A DNA stretch of 64,000 bases from Isoetes taiwanensis (GCA_021234155.1 JAJEKV010000054.1:9076655-9140654), one strand, 5' to 3'. Positions 20,074 to 30,950 are shown, numbered from the stretch's first letter. The notes: a model not told the origin generated them from the sequence alone. Made by a program: numbers and translations.

Positions 20074-21986
20074 AAAGAGATGTTTCCGGACCCTTTTTCC
20101 TTTTCATGCTATCCAACCCTTCTTCTTCTAGACTTGTGCTTGTTACCTTTTTGTTTTTTTTTCCTGTTAGAGTAGGGGGATCTTCATCCACCATGTCCTC
20201 CTCTTCCATTAGATCCGCCCACTTATTTTTGTTTGGGGGAATGACTCTCTCTATTTCATCCAATTCCCCATATACCACTATATCTCTCCCAATCCCTCCT
20301 TCCGCCCGTAAAGCCGTTCCCTTCTCTGTTTGTTGTTTGCAATGTACCGAGAGAAAGGATTTTTGCTCCTAGATCAATGTGAGTACTCTGGAGATGCCAG
20401 GGAAGAGGTTTTGACCGGAGTGCTCCGGCTCCTCCGAGCAATGTTCCTAGTCCTCCCTTTTTGTTTGGAACCTACCACTTCCCATGACTGATCGTCTGCT
20501 TTTGGTAAACTTATGAGATTACTGGGCTGTATTGTCGATTCATTAGCTAGCTTTCCCACGATGTTGGAGCAGTGATTCTCACCTCCCTGGCTAGGGGCTC
20601 ATGGGGTGATACTTACTTGAGTGATGGGGTGGCTAACTGGTGCACCATTGGATGTGGGAGGATCATGAAGGCCAGTCGGAGCTTGTTGTTGAGGAGTCCC
20701 GCCTTTTCTAGACCCGACTTGGGGTTCTCTTCTAGTCCTTCAATCTTTATGTCCGGAAACATTCTGTATATTTCCCATCTATTGGTCAATTTCAGGGGGA
20801 ACTTGAAAGAGCATTTGCCACTCTTAACTACCACCCCTTTAGGTATGCCTGACGTTGCCGGTATTGCTACACAAATCTTTGGTCCTTTGGCGATGGAATG
20901 TGAGATATATGTTCCTACTGTGTTAGCAATGACCTTTAAAAATTCAGGTACCAACATATCTGGAGGAAAGTGTTCGATCTCTAACCAACACGGAATTTTG
21001 ATGGCCGAGATTTGATGGGGAGAGAAGCCAGGTGAGTAATATTGATATAAAATGTAATCTCCCATGAATGAGTCTACTGCACGGGACACCATCTTATCTA
21101 CCACCGCTTCGCTATAAAAAAGAATGAGAAAGAAGTTACTTCCCAGTGCCTTTAGCGATTCGTGTTGAGGTAGGCCTAATTTTTTCAGGTGTGTTTGAGA
21201 GCCGGTATTCCAGTTTTTGGAGGTCCAGAATCCTCAAAAGAAACCAATGACAGATCGTGATACCGTGTTCTCCACCACTTTTACGTGCATACCGTGATCT
21301 ATCTCGCTATTGGATAGTTAGACTCCTCGTCTACTTCCATATTTCCAAGCACTTTCAGTTCCATTTTCTTCAAGTTGGCCTTTGTTAGTTTGCCCAGATC
21401 TTGAGCTTAAACCCGCTTCTACTATTTTAAGTCTTTGATCTACTCTTAAACTCCCCGGCTTTTCATTGGCATCTTATTCTTTATCCACTCCGAGAATCTA
21501 GGCTTGTTAACTCTTGCTATCGTGTCATTGTTTTTCCAAGCCTCCCTTACATTACTCCTTGCATTACCACTAGCCGGGCCCCGATCTTCCCCTACTCTTA
21601 CTTTGCCTGCTTCACTATCCCATTTCTCGGTTCCGAAGGTCACATTATCTACTGATGTAGAGGGAAAACTCTTACCTCTGTTTAAGTCCTTTGGGAATGC
21701 TTGATTATCATCTGCTCCAGCCTCCATCATGATCTTATCAGTTTCGTTGATTGCTCTATGCCTTGGGGCATGTGGTGCGGGTGAACTGTAAGCCTAGGGC
21801 GTTTCCTTAGGGCCTTGTTGGGGACCAAATGCCCCTTCACCGTATTGGGGATCAAAAGCCCCTTGGCCTGCTGCGTGATGCCTAGTAGCCCCCTGCTCTG
21901 CCTTTGAAGAGAAGCTTCCTCTACTTCCCTGGCTAAAGGTGTTCTTACTACCCTCCATGCCCGATTTTCTCTGCCCCATCAGGCCT
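20063..21986 (-). pseudogene. LINE copy 2 ORF1, 3' part
   Basis: Open pieces at 21,794-21,991, 21,446-21,730, 20,613-21,104, 20,374-20,559 and 20,063-20,278 form the gag-like ORF1. The 20,613-21,104 piece is a DUF4283-like RNA-binding domain (SPHQISAIKIPCWLEIEHFP, KSGKCSFKFPLKLTNRWEIY). The C-terminal part includes SWEVVGSKQKGRTRNIARRS. It is interrupted by several frameshifts. Its 5' part lies at 33,583-34,194, on the far side of the giant transposon. Confidence 0.75.
21983..21986. repeat. Target-site duplication GCCT, left
   Basis: GCCT precedes the left TIR and recurs at 33,583-33,586 after the right TIR. A single copy restores the host LINE reading frame. Confidence 0.75.
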
Positions 21987-22016
21987 AACAAAGTTTAAAA
22001 TGAAACGCACTTATTT
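21987..22016 (+). repeat. Left TIR of the giant transposon
   Basis: 30-bp terminal inverted repeat. Just inside, AAACGCACTT is repeated directly (22,022-22,031) and GAATCTTTGAAAGATTC forms a small hairpin near 22,038-22,054; both are likely subterminal protein-binding sites. Confidence 0.85.
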
Positions 22017-22400
22017 GCTGGAAACGCACTTCAAAAGGAATCTTTGAAAGATTCCCTAAAATTCCCTTTAAAAAGTCCATTTTTAAGATTTTTTTGTGAC
22101 AGGTGTGACAATTTAAGTAATTTAGGTACCATTTTTGAGGGGTTGATTGAACATAACTTTCATGCAAAATTTTCAAATAGCAATTTTCATCCTCCTAAAC
22201 TAGAACAAAAAATAATTACTTTTATAAAGTGTAGCAAAAAAGGGGCAATTAAAAAAATAGCAAGGGTAATAGAGTGACAAAGAAGTGATATATTCATGGT
22301 TGTGAAAATTGTACAAAATTATGAACAAAATTGTCAAAAATATAGAACATTTTTGATGCATGGGTCATCACCTGCTCTTTCTGTTTTTTACATGTTTGAG

Positions 22401-23042
22401 TCATCGGACAAACTTACATTTTGCAGCAAGATCAGGATGCATCTCATCCTCCGACTCATTTAATCCCTGATCACTTGAGCCTTCATCCTCAGCTTCACTC
22501 TCAAAACTGGATGTACTCGAACGATCTTCTTCCTCACTGTCTACAAGTGAGTCCTCATCATCATCTTTTTTGGCCACCTTTCTAGGTTGTTTGTCTAATC
22601 CACATGCTGACCTTATTAAAGTTTGAGTGACCATACGTAACTTATTAGCAGCAGTCAGAACAAAGTCATATGCAAGAACCTTCACTTCAGATAGATCTAT
22701 GACAGCAGTACTTGCTTTGGACTTTGCTCTCTTTCCCACTCCTGTTTTTACCATCTCCAAAGTATAACTCCCACTGAAAGCACTGGCAGCATTTGTTCTC
22801 ATCCAGTGCACTTTTAGTTGAGTGGGAATTCCATCCTCTCTTGTTACCTCCAGTACTTTAGCTAGCCAGAACGGCTTCCCAGACTCATCATTATCAGCTG
22901 GGACAGCTATGAGCATTCCTTTCTGAATCTCTGAGACTGAACCAGATACTCGAGCAACTTGTTGTGCTGTGCGTCTGGGGCCAGTGTACATGACTCTGTC
23001 ATCTTCATCTGAGCTAGCCAATATCTCTACATGTTCCTCTTG
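22401..23042 (-). pseudogene. Transposase C-terminal part with chromatin-reader-like domain and acidic tail
   Basis: The frame from the LTR junction to the stop at 22,401 encodes an acidic segment (ASSDEDD), an SH3/Tudor-like stretch (IQKGMLIAVPADNDESGKPF followed by WLAKVLEV and KVHWMRT), and a long acidic, serine-rich tail (DDDEDSLVDSEEEDRSS). Such FW..KV..V modules occur at the C-termini of DUF7869 proteins and suggest binding to chromatin or another protein. The reading frame joins the upstream part (ending at 26,074) directly when the LTR element and one ATTAT are ignored. Confidence 0.7.
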
Positions 23043-23047
23043 ATTAT
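23043..23047. repeat. Target-site duplication ATTAT, left
   Basis: ATTAT before the left LTR; the same five bases follow the right LTR at 26,069-26,073. One copy restores the transposase frame. Confidence 0.9.
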
Positions 23048-23401
23048 TGTTAACCACCTAGTGGTTAACATTGTGCATGCACATGTTAGGTGCATGCACA
23101 GGTTAGGTGTCAGTGGTGGCAGACTGACACTTGGCATGATTAGATTACCATAAGTGTAGGGATTAGATTTAGTTAGTGTACGGCTCAGATTTGCGGTCTA
23201 CACTATATTAGACCGGAGCCTCTTCAGATGTACTCAGGTTTTATCTCATATTTGGAGAGCCTCATTTGGCCACGTTCCCCTTCATTCTTTGTACATATTT
23301 CCTTGTCTTGTTCTTGTTTTGTGATCATGAGCATGGCAGCTTTGTAGCATCCGGCAGTCATGGATCACTTTGCGGTGTGGTGTATGCCAAGAATCCAAAC
23401 A
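23048..23401 (+). repeat. Left LTR, 354 bp
   Basis: Starts TGTTAACCACCTAGTGGTTA, whose GTTAACCAC/GTGGTTAAC arms form a perfect hairpin at the LTR edge. Ends CCAAACA. Confidence 0.92.
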
Positions 23402-25716
23402 TTGGCGCCTGTTATGCGGGTTCGGGCCGCGTGATCACTTTCCTTCACCTTCTTTGCCTTTCTTTGTTGTCTTCCGCTCTCATGCTTCTCTGTTTTGAAA
23501 ACTTCTTGTATACTATTCTTCACCCTTTAGATTTCCTTAGTTTGCCCAACCAAGTCGATTCCTGATTCCTATCTGCTTGGAGGCTTTAATTTTTCAAACT
23601 AGCTGATGATTCTGCCAGCTGATCCATTTAATCTCATAAATCTGTTCTCAAGACCCTGTTCTTAAGGTGCAAAGCAAGCCCGGTTTTGCTTGAAGGATCT
23701 TTGGAGTGGTGACAAAGACTCCTCCTCGCTGCACAAGCTATCCCGAAAAAGTTATCAAAAATATTCATGTGTTGGTTCTGTATAAAGTTTCAGATTTTGA
23801 TTTTTCCTCTGATTCTTATCAGGTAAAACCGTGCTTTTATTTGCACACATAAAAAAATCGTCCCTTAGCTGCACATCTTCATGAGCAAGCAGCTGTGATC
23901 TTCTCTTTCAGAAATTTGCAGAGGGCCAGCTTGGCTAGCCCCTATATATGTCGGATTCGAGTCTCAAATCTCCATGGAGGATTATAGTTCTTTATCATCC
24001 GTGATCACCGCAGCGCAAAGCACGCAAGTGAGCATCATCAAGAGCGGGGAAGTATCTCGTTACCACGCCTGATTTCTATATGCATTCTTCTTGAGTTTTT
24101 TTTCAAGAGGGCCAAAGATTTCTGCTAGCCCCCACCCATCGCTCAAGCTCAGCCAGGCCGCCACAAAGTCTTCCAAAGACGATCGTGGTTTTACGGTTCA
24201 TCCGCAAAACAAGCCGGTATTTTCATCATGCGGAAGGACAAACTCATCAAGCACATACCGGCTTACAAGGCTGCCATAAAACTCGTTTTCCAAGCCAAGA
24301 TGCCCTGTGTCGGCTTCTTTCAGGCTCCTTAATTTGTATTCCATGCGAAAGAAGCACATATTTTCATCACGTTCCTTCAAGGCTTATCTATCTATGAAGC
24401 AGTGATTTTCCCTATGCATTATTCGGCAGCACCGCTTTCTGCACACAAATGGCTCGTTTCCAAAGACATCCGGTCCGGTTCCTATCTATAGAAGCTACAA
24501 TCTCGGCATCATATCGGCCTTTCGCAAGACATCTATCTTTAGCATGCGCATTTCCCAAGACATCTTCACCCATTTGCCATCCTATCCTCCGAACATCAAG
24601 CTCGGCATCTCCTGGCACCATAGAAAGCGGTTCAAGCACTGACAATCAGCTTTGTGCCCTGAGGCCCATCTACAGTCGCAATCTGCAGGAAAAACCTGAA
24701 TCGTTGCTCTCTGTTTCTTCCAAGCAGTATTTGCCTTCATATCCGGCACTCATTCTGCAGAAACGTGTCAATATAGAAATTGCTCTATGCTCAAATCCCT
24801 TTCAGATTCACTTTCAACACTATATCAGGGCTACCAGGTTCAGATTCCTCGATCATTGCGTCATCGGCGGCGCCGCCAAGTGACGCCATATGCTGTTGGG
24901 GTTTATGCCCTCACGCTTCGGTGATACTTGTGAAGGACCGATAACGACCCACGTCGCCATAATTAGGGCCACGCCCACGGGCCAGCGTCACGGGAGTCCA
25001 CGCCCACGGGCCAGCATCACGGGAGTCCACGCCACGGCTCATCTTTTTCCATCACGGTCACGCTCACGGCGTCCACAGGCGTCCGCCCCCCACGCCACCG
25101 GTATTATCAGGGGCACGGGTCAAGCTTCTTTTCACGGCCCACGGCCTCGCTAATCTCAGAGTCACGCTCCCAGCCCACATGCTCTGTATTTTCTGCCCCG
25201 CATTGACCACGGTGGCCTCACGCTCACGCCCTGCCCACGGCCATGGCTATGGCCACGGCCACGCCTTGCTTCACGCCTTGGTCACGGGTCACGCAACTAT
25301 GGCTACGCTCATCCTTTTTGTGCCCACGTTACCATTTTTGCACGGAACATCCACGCTATCCTTAGTCCTTTGTGGCTGATAATGGGGTCCGCTTTTATGG
25401 TGTTTACATTTTTAAAGACCCACTATAATTGTTTTTAAGCGAAATTTTGGGCCCTATTTGTTACAATGGACTTATCCATAATATAAGGGGATGGTCTTTA
25501 TGTTCTTGGCCCAAGTTCCTATGCTCCATGTTCTGCATCGACATTCCTTCGGATCCCCTTCGTCATCAATGCCTTCATGAAGATCTTTTACGGCGACACA
25601 ACCTAACCATTACCATTATTTTTACCCCTACTTTTTGGCACCATGTTGTAATTGTCAGACTTGTCTTATAAAAGTCTGTACATGTTTTCGTGCTAAAAAC
25701 TTTTAGGGGGAGGCAG
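23402..25716. other. Interior of the nested LTR element, no pol
   Basis: No Gag-Pol motif in any frame. A 29-bp unit (ACGCCCACGGGCCAGC...) is repeated in tandem from 24,971, within a GC-rich block (24,950-25,300) that repeats CACGG/CCACG phrases. Confidence 0.6.
23403..23420 (+). other. Primer-binding site, tRNA-Asp-like
   Basis: TGGCGCCTGTTATGCGGG begins with the TGGCGCC that complements the 3' end of plant tRNA-Asp, then matches imperfectly. Confidence 0.6.
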
Positions 25717-26068
25717 TGTTAACCACCTAGTGGTTAACATTGTGCATGCACATGTTAGGTGCATGCACATGTTAGGTGTCAGTGGTGGCAGACTGACACT
25801 TGGCATGATTAGATTACCATAAGTGTAGGGATTAGATTTAGTTAGTGTACGGCTCAGATTTGCGGTCTACACTATATTAGACCGGAGCCTCTTCAGATGT
25901 ACTCAGGTTTTATCTCATATTTGGAGAGCCTCATTTGGCCACGTTCCCCTTCATTCTTTGTACATATTTCCTTGTCTTGTTCTTGTTTTGTGATCATGAG
26001 CATGGCAGCTTTGTAGCATCCGGCAGTCATGGACTGCTGTTGCAGGGTGTATGCCAAGAATCCAAACA
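25717..26068 (+). repeat. Right LTR, 352 bp
   Basis: Nearly identical to the left LTR, except for one substitution near the 5' end and a few differences close to the 3' end. Confidence 0.92.
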
Positions 26069-26073
26069 ATTAT
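26069..26073. repeat. Target-site duplication ATTAT, right
   Basis: Matches 23,043-23,047. Confidence 0.9.
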
Positions 26074-26764
26074 CAACTTGCACAGGGAGAGTTTGCCTAG
26101 ATGGCCAGTTGAATGTAACTGGTCTTCGACCTTGTAATGAAGCTTGCAAAATATCACGTTGCCGAGAAAAAAACTGAGGCCACCATAAAGCATCTGCCTC
26201 CCCAAAGTGGTTAGAGCACGACTGAATACTTGTCTCAATAAAATCCAATGATTTGCTTGAGTCAAATGCTCTTCCCTCCTTTTTACTCTTTGTGATTTCT
26301 TTCAAGCTTTTTAGAGGCATTTGCTCTGCAGAGAGCATGGAACTAGTATTGGGGATGGTGCGAATGAATTGAATACCTGCTGTTGGCTGCCACTGCAAAG
26401 ATGTGGCATATTTCTTTCCTTGTAAGATGGCCCTGCCATCTACAAGTGAAATTTTGATCTGATGCTGAAATGTAATATTTCTCAAGGGCTCAATAGCACG
26501 TTGACCCAGCTTGATCTCTTGAAAAATCCATTCTTTGAAATCATAAGTTTCTTCCAACAACTCGATGTCTGGACGAGGATTGTAGGAATCTTGGATAACC
26601 TCAATCATTGCTGGTAGGCTGAGAGCTTTTTTTCGTGCAAGACGTTTAGAGAACCTACTGAACATCTGATCAATTTGGTCGTGTGTATGACCAACAAGCA
26701 GGAAATCAATCTTCACCTTCTTGAAGATTTGTTTCTCTACTAGCATAGCATGATAAGCAAACAA
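26074..26764 (-). pseudogene. Transposase catalytic region, third acidic motif
   Basis: Encodes MLVEKQIFKKVKIDFLLVGH then THDQIDQMFSRFSKRLARKK, the most conserved block of the DUF7869 family (VGHTHE.ID..FSR...RL). It continues through a beta-rich region to the LTR insertion. One frameshift near 26,740-26,764 separates it from the preceding block LLLDNTTRENKNRR. The H and D residues of this block are probably metal-binding or catalytic. Confidence 0.8.
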
Positions 26765-27330
26765 CGCCGATTCTTATTTTCCCTTGTCGTGTTGTCTAGC
26801 AGAAGATACAGAACCGGTGGTATATGTTCTAGATTGGAAAGAAGCTTATTCAATATTGTGATAGTGAGATTTGGATCAGCATGAATGTTTGGATAATTCA
26901 AAAATGCCTTGCAAGATAGTTTTCCATTAAATACCATAGCACCAACAACATGCAGATGTATGAAATCTTCTTCAGCAGCATCCTTAGGCACATTGACAAA
27001 ATGTGGTAGGGTGGTCTTCTTCGGTCCATTCCATCAATAACAACCGACACGTAGTTGAGTGGTTGTTCCAAAGGCTTTCTTCCTATGTTTTGTCAATTTT
27101 CTCCTTTCCAAAGATTGTTGTTCTCGTGCTTGTTCCGGGTTTCTCCTTCAATGCATCCGAAATGAAAATATGTTTAGGAAAAACCTACTTTTAAGTACAA
27201 CTAGGCAAGAACACGTCCCCGAAGCTTACTTTTAGTGTGAAGTGTCCTTGCATTTTGTCTCGGGCTTTTAATTGAGCATGTAGCACAAACGGACATCCTA
27301 TGCTTTCTAGGAATGGCTACACGCGAGAAA
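26740..27330 (-). pseudogene. Transposase catalytic region, first and second acidic motifs
   Basis: Minus-strand pieces encode RKHRMSVCATCSIKSP (near 27,270), LNYVSVVIDGMDRRRPPYHI (near 27,040) and PPVLYLLLDNTTRENKNRR (near 26,790). IDGMD and LDN...ENKN are the first two acidic motifs of the family. At least three frameshifts join them. The order C..C, IDGMD, LDN..ENKN, VGHTH.....D is that of complete family members. Confidence 0.7.
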
Positions 27331-28549
27331 ACTCTTTTTTCGAGCCGCGAAGAAAGTAAGAGAAGCAGATAAAGCGTTCTCCAGCCTCAACACACATCTC
27401 CTTATAATTATCGTAGACTTCTTGTTTCGTGAAATTGTCACTCAAGTGGTACATAGGGCTATTAGGGAGTTTCTCACAAGACTCCTTAAAGAAACCTTCC
27501 ATCCAGGAGACACATCAAGGGCATGAATTCTGGTTATGCCTCCTGAATGGCAGTAGTCATTAATGCCTGGATTCTTGTCAAGCCTTTTCTTTAGGCGGTC
27601 AAGTCGTCTGCTGCCTAAAGCATGAATCAATTTGAAGGCCGTTTGACAGACGGTGTGGCCACCAGCTGTGTAAGTAAACTTCTCACCATCATCTGGCCTA
27701 ATATTGAAGGCTAAGTAGCCCCTTTGGTCTAGCAGAGTCATTGAACTGTAACTATCACGAATCAACCTCAATTCCTTTAGTCCAATCTTAAGCAAACAAC
27801 GTTGAGAACAACAGTGCTTTGTATGTGTTGCCCGCAAGTGAGCCTCGTCCATGAGTTTCTTTCTTCTAACAGTTGTACATGCTTTCTTGTGTAAGTTACG
27901 CTTAAGATTCTTACTTGCAGGGGCTTTGAATTCGAACATAGAGTCTTGTGGCTTTGGTAGGTCCTCGTCTGAGACATCAACATGAGGTGTTTCTTCGTCT
28001 AAGAGATCAACTTGAGGTGTACTTGTAGATGCTGATAGGTTTGGTGTGTGCAAGTCCTGAGGGGAGGTGCTTTCCCTCTCCCTAGGAAAAAGTAATCGAG
28101 GTTGGTGACGTAGTTGACCAGCTCCTGAAGTGTCGTAGAAAACAGGAGTTGCATGTCGCTGACTGCTCCCACTTGTTGTAGTACCATTTAGCGAAATTGA
28201 TGGAGTTGGCGTGATTTGCCTCCGGGGATTTAGCCTATGGTGGACTAAGGGCGACGTACTAAAATGAAGTGGAGGAGGTAGTCCGACCTCTCTAGGTCGT
28301 GGTGGAGTAAAACGCATTGGTGGGGGCAAACGACGTTCGGGAGCGGGGGTGTGGTGGAGTAAATTGAACCGGTGGTGGGGAAGCCGAGGTGGTCGTCTTT
28401 GGAGTAAGATCACCGTGAGTCGGGGGTTTGAATATCGAGGCGGAATTTCCGAGGCTACTTTGGTGTGTCGCTTGAGGGGTGTGAATGTCCTTTGCGGGAG
28501 GAAGCCTCGAATGGGAGTTGGAGGCTCGCAGTTCTTTTTTTCGAGCCAT
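27317..28549 (-). pseudogene. Transposase N-terminal part
   Basis: Open pieces at 28,292-28,549, 27,442-28,413 and 27,317-27,502. The first ~190 residues are Pro/Ser/Thr-rich and probably disordered. The block HTKHCCSQRCLLKIGLKELR followed by GEKFTYTAGGHTVCQTAFKL is the conserved N-terminal Cys region of DUF7869 transposases, a likely DNA-binding or folding module. The piece VYDNYKEMCVEAGERFICFS leads into the catalytic domain. Two overlaps (28,292-28,413 and 27,442-27,502) mark single frameshifts. Confidence 0.7.
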
Positions 28550-28572
28550 ACTCGGAAAGGTAGCGTCCAATC

Positions 28573-28731
28573 GTATAAATTTATACTTAATGAATAGCAG
28601 ACGGTAAAAGTTTACACAGGGATGGTATAAATTTATACAGAGAAGGCAAACTTGTAGCTGCAGACTGTATAAATTTATACAGAGATGGTATAAATTTATA
28701 CAGAGGAGGAAGACACGGTATAAATTTATAC
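28573..28731. promoter_or_regulatory. Palindrome cluster A upstream of the transposase start
   Basis: Five perfect copies of GTATAAATTTATAC at 28,573, 28,625, 28,667, 28,688 and 28,718 (14 bp each), 24 to 182 bp upstream of the transposase ATG. They could act as TATA-like elements, transposase operators, or both. Confidence 0.85.
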
Positions 28732-29001
28732 GAAAACTCACAGACACTTGTATTGGAATCTTTATGGAGAAACGCTATACGAAACGGCACTTAGCAGGGG
28801 TACTTAAGCCCGGCGCCGGCCACCCTATTTTCCATATAATGCAGTTTAGAGTCGAAGGCGCCATGTCCGCCTTTATATACCCTCTTATTTGCTCTCCGGA
28901 ACCTCTATACGCTAGTTCATACGGTCATGGCCACGTAAGTCTACTTTCCGTACTGTTTTAGTTTCTCTTTTGTTTTAATCTGTTAGAGTGTAAGCCCCAC
29001 G

Positions 29002-29222
29002 GTATAAATTTATACCGAGATGATTCTGGATCGGTATAAATTTATACGCCTTGTGCTCGAGCGGTATAAATTTATACCGCTCCTGAGCACTTGCGGTACC
29101 GCAAGTGCTCAGGAGCGGTATAAATTTATACCGCTCGAGCACAAGGCGTATAATTTATACCGACTGTGCTCTGGAGCGGTATAAATTTATACCGCTCGTG
29201 CTCGAGCCGTATAAATTTATAC
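29002..29222. promoter_or_regulatory. Palindrome cluster B between the divergent genes
   Basis: Six perfect GTATAAATTTATAC copies (29,002, 29,034, 29,064, 29,118, 29,179, 29,209) and one with an A deleted (29,148). Most extend to CGGTATAAATTTATACCG. It lies between the two divergent transposon genes. Confidence 0.88.
29031..29163. repeat. 133-bp near-perfect palindrome (cruciform)
   Basis: The arms are centred between 29,097 and 29,098 (TTGCGGT|ACCGCAA) and match throughout except one deleted base near 29,152. Each arm contains two GTATAAATTTATAC sites and GTGCTCGAGC. This is a much longer symmetry than the individual sites and lies between the transposon's two genes. Confidence 0.9.
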
Positions 29223-29447
29223 CGTTTTAGAATTATTTCAGATTTTTGATGTCCAGTGCTCAACGAATGGTCCCGAACCTTAATATTTTCGTAATATTGT
29301 TGTGTTTCCAGCTTAAATGACACAAATAAAGTGTTAATTTAGTGTGGATTTTATGCCCTTTCATCCTCTTTTTCTACTGTTTTTGTGTTTCAAAAACTCG
29401 AAAAAGGTTAATATTCTTGTGTAAAAATGGTTTTTTTTGCGCGTTTT

Positions 29448-29813
29448 CCAGCCCTAAGATCAAGTTTGTGCTTTCGTGGTCATCATCAAAGGCTGCACCA
29501 CGAGCCACGGACTTATGAACTAAAGGATGGGACTTGGTACGCCCACTGGGGCTAAGAGAGAGCAAACCCAATCGATACGCACCTTTACTTGTGCAATAAA
29601 TCAGGGAAGGGAAAGTTCAAGTCTGATGATTATTACCCTGCTGGCGAAATTATGAAACTTGTTGCTACAGAGAACGATGATGAAGTTCTAATGCAGTGCA
29701 ACCATGACAAGGGCCCCGTCTACTATGTTCTGAATACTAGAATGTTTAGAATAAGCATGTGCAAGCCTAAAGACGTGCACGATTACATTTCGGACAATTA
29801 CAAGAACGGCTTT
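29448..29813 (+). pseudogene. Methyltransferase gene, exon 1 (unknown N-terminal domain)
   Basis: Begins after TTTTCCAG and ends GGCTTT|GTAAGT. It encodes EPRTYELKDGTWYAHWG, then a TAA, then NPIDTHLYLCNKSGKGKFKS and LVATENDDEVLMQCNHDKGP. The stretches on both sides of the TAA are in one frame, so a single point mutation separates them. No domain recognised. An earlier exon carrying the true start was not found. Confidence 0.5.
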
Positions 29814-29886
29814 GTAAGTTATTCTTAGGTGCTTTCCGTGATAAATTTATACCGCCGGGGTCTCTTAACATAACCCTGCATTACAG

Positions 29887-30869
29887 GACGTAGTAGAAAT
29901 TTTGATGTCAATAGTGCTGTGCGACGAAAAAGTGTTGGTCAAGGGTCTATGGTACCCCCGTAGTATCGAAGAGGAAGTAGTAGAGGAAGAGGTAGAGGAA
30001 GAGGAAGAGGAAGAGGAAGAGGAAGAGGAAGAGGAAGAGGAGGAACCAGTCAACACAAAGGGAAAGGGTAGGAAGCATTCCCTTGTACTAGATACAATGA
30101 CCTCCTACCAAGAAAAATCTAGAAAAACAAAGCCCTTGACTATAGAGGAGTCAGCAGAAGCTCTTCAGAAGGCTCCTGGAGCAGACATCGTTGTGAAGCC
30201 CGCAGATAAGTCAAGTGCTATTCTCAAGCGGGTTAATGAAACCAAACTGCTCAAACAAACCATTTCTTTGACACTAAGCACTATCAAGAGGCCACCAAAA
30301 AATGAAGATGGGGTCGAGTCTTTGGTCCGAAAAGTTGCACGCTGCACATGTGGCCATTCTTAAGCAAAGAATGAGAAGAAATCCTCATGCGCATGTGTCG
30401 CCTCTAGTTGTTATGGTTGATAGAAGTCAATGCAATCGATTGCAGGATTACAAAAAGCCAGACTTCGAAGATTACACCTACTACGTCCTTGGAGGCACAC
30501 ACAGCTACAAGGCTAGAAAAGAACTCTCAAAGGAGGAAACCCGTAACGAGGTGTGGAAAAGCGTGGAAGCCCATATTTACGTGGGTATCACGCATTTAAG
30601 AGGCAAAAGTCATTGCCGTAAGTCACAATCTTGACAATGACTTTCGGTTAAAAATGAGCCTAATAGATAAGATCCGATTCATGCATCGAGAGTACGTGGA
30701 GTTCAAACAAATGCATGGAGAGGACTTCAAAAAACAGAAGAATAAGCTTCAAGAGCTTCGAGAAGCCTGTGTGACGGAGTGTTGCCTGAGCTATGATTCT
30801 GATAAGAAGCCCATTATGGCTGTCAAACAATACGATAACTACTTTCAGCTCGCTTTCAGAGATGGTCAA
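29887..30869 (+). pseudogene. Methyltransferase gene, exon 2 (Glu-rich run and ParB-like block)
   Basis: Begins after CATTACAG in phase with exon 1 and ends FRDGQ|GTAAGT. A GAGGAA microsatellite (about 29,967-30,044) encodes about 20 Glu. A block at about 30,330-30,530 reads MRRNPHAHVSPLVVMVDRSQ and YTYYVLGGTHSYKARKELSK. This resembles the ParB/Srx-like fold (Np....P..V......Y.V..G.HR..A), which precedes DNA methylases in phage and plasmid proteins. Frameshifts lie near 30,310 and 30,605; the frame after the second reads VIAVSHNLDNDFRLKMSLID. The ParB assignment is inference from the motif and context. Confidence 0.5.
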
Positions 30870-30950
30870 GTAAGTAAAAGATTCAATTCAATCTTTTGTA
30901 GTATGTTTAGCGTGGTTAGAATCTTGTAGTAGCCTACTGACGGTATAAAT

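Larger units (their letters stand above)
23048..26068 (-). mobile_element. Non-autonomous LTR retrotransposon nested in the transposase gene
   Basis: Two nearly identical LTRs (23,048-23,401 and 25,717-26,068), each TG...CA, are flanked by the 5-bp duplication ATTAT. A tRNA-Asp-like primer site (TTGGCGCCTGTT) follows the left LTR, and the polypurine tract AGGGGGAGGCAG precedes the right LTR, so the element itself reads plus although it sits in a minus-strand gene. The 2.3-kb interior has no Gag, RT or integrase, so it depends on a helper. The low LTR divergence makes it the youngest insertion of the nest. Confidence 0.92.
22401..28549 (-). pseudogene. DUF7869-type transposase gene (interrupted and frameshifted)
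   Basis: The start is MARKKELRASNSHSRL at 28,549, followed by a Pro-rich N-terminal region. A Cys-rich block (HCCSQRCLLKIGLKELRLIRDSYSSMT, then GHTVCQTAFKLIHALGSRRL) is typical of the N-terminal part of these proteins. A C..C pair (SVCATC) lies near 27,270. The putative RNase H-fold acidic residues are VVIDGMD (near 27,040), LLLDNTTRENKN (near 26,790) and LVGHTHDQIDQMF (near 26,680). The C-terminal part has a Tudor/BAH-like stretch (GKPFWLAKVLEVT) and an acidic tail. The gene is cut by a 3.0-kb LTR element and by frameshifts near 28,300-28,400, 27,450, 27,000-27,300 and 26,750. DUF7869 as a transposase catalytic domain is family knowledge plus inference. Confidence 0.8.

Noticed and set aside
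24091-25379. ORFs in the interior of the nested LTR element (60-144 aa)
   Set aside because: No Gag or Pol motif; composition follows the CACGG tandem phrases and nucleotide content.
29865-30056. Poly-serine ORF on the minus strand
   Set aside because: Reverse shadow of the GAGGAA microsatellite that encodes the Glu run of the methyltransferase exon.
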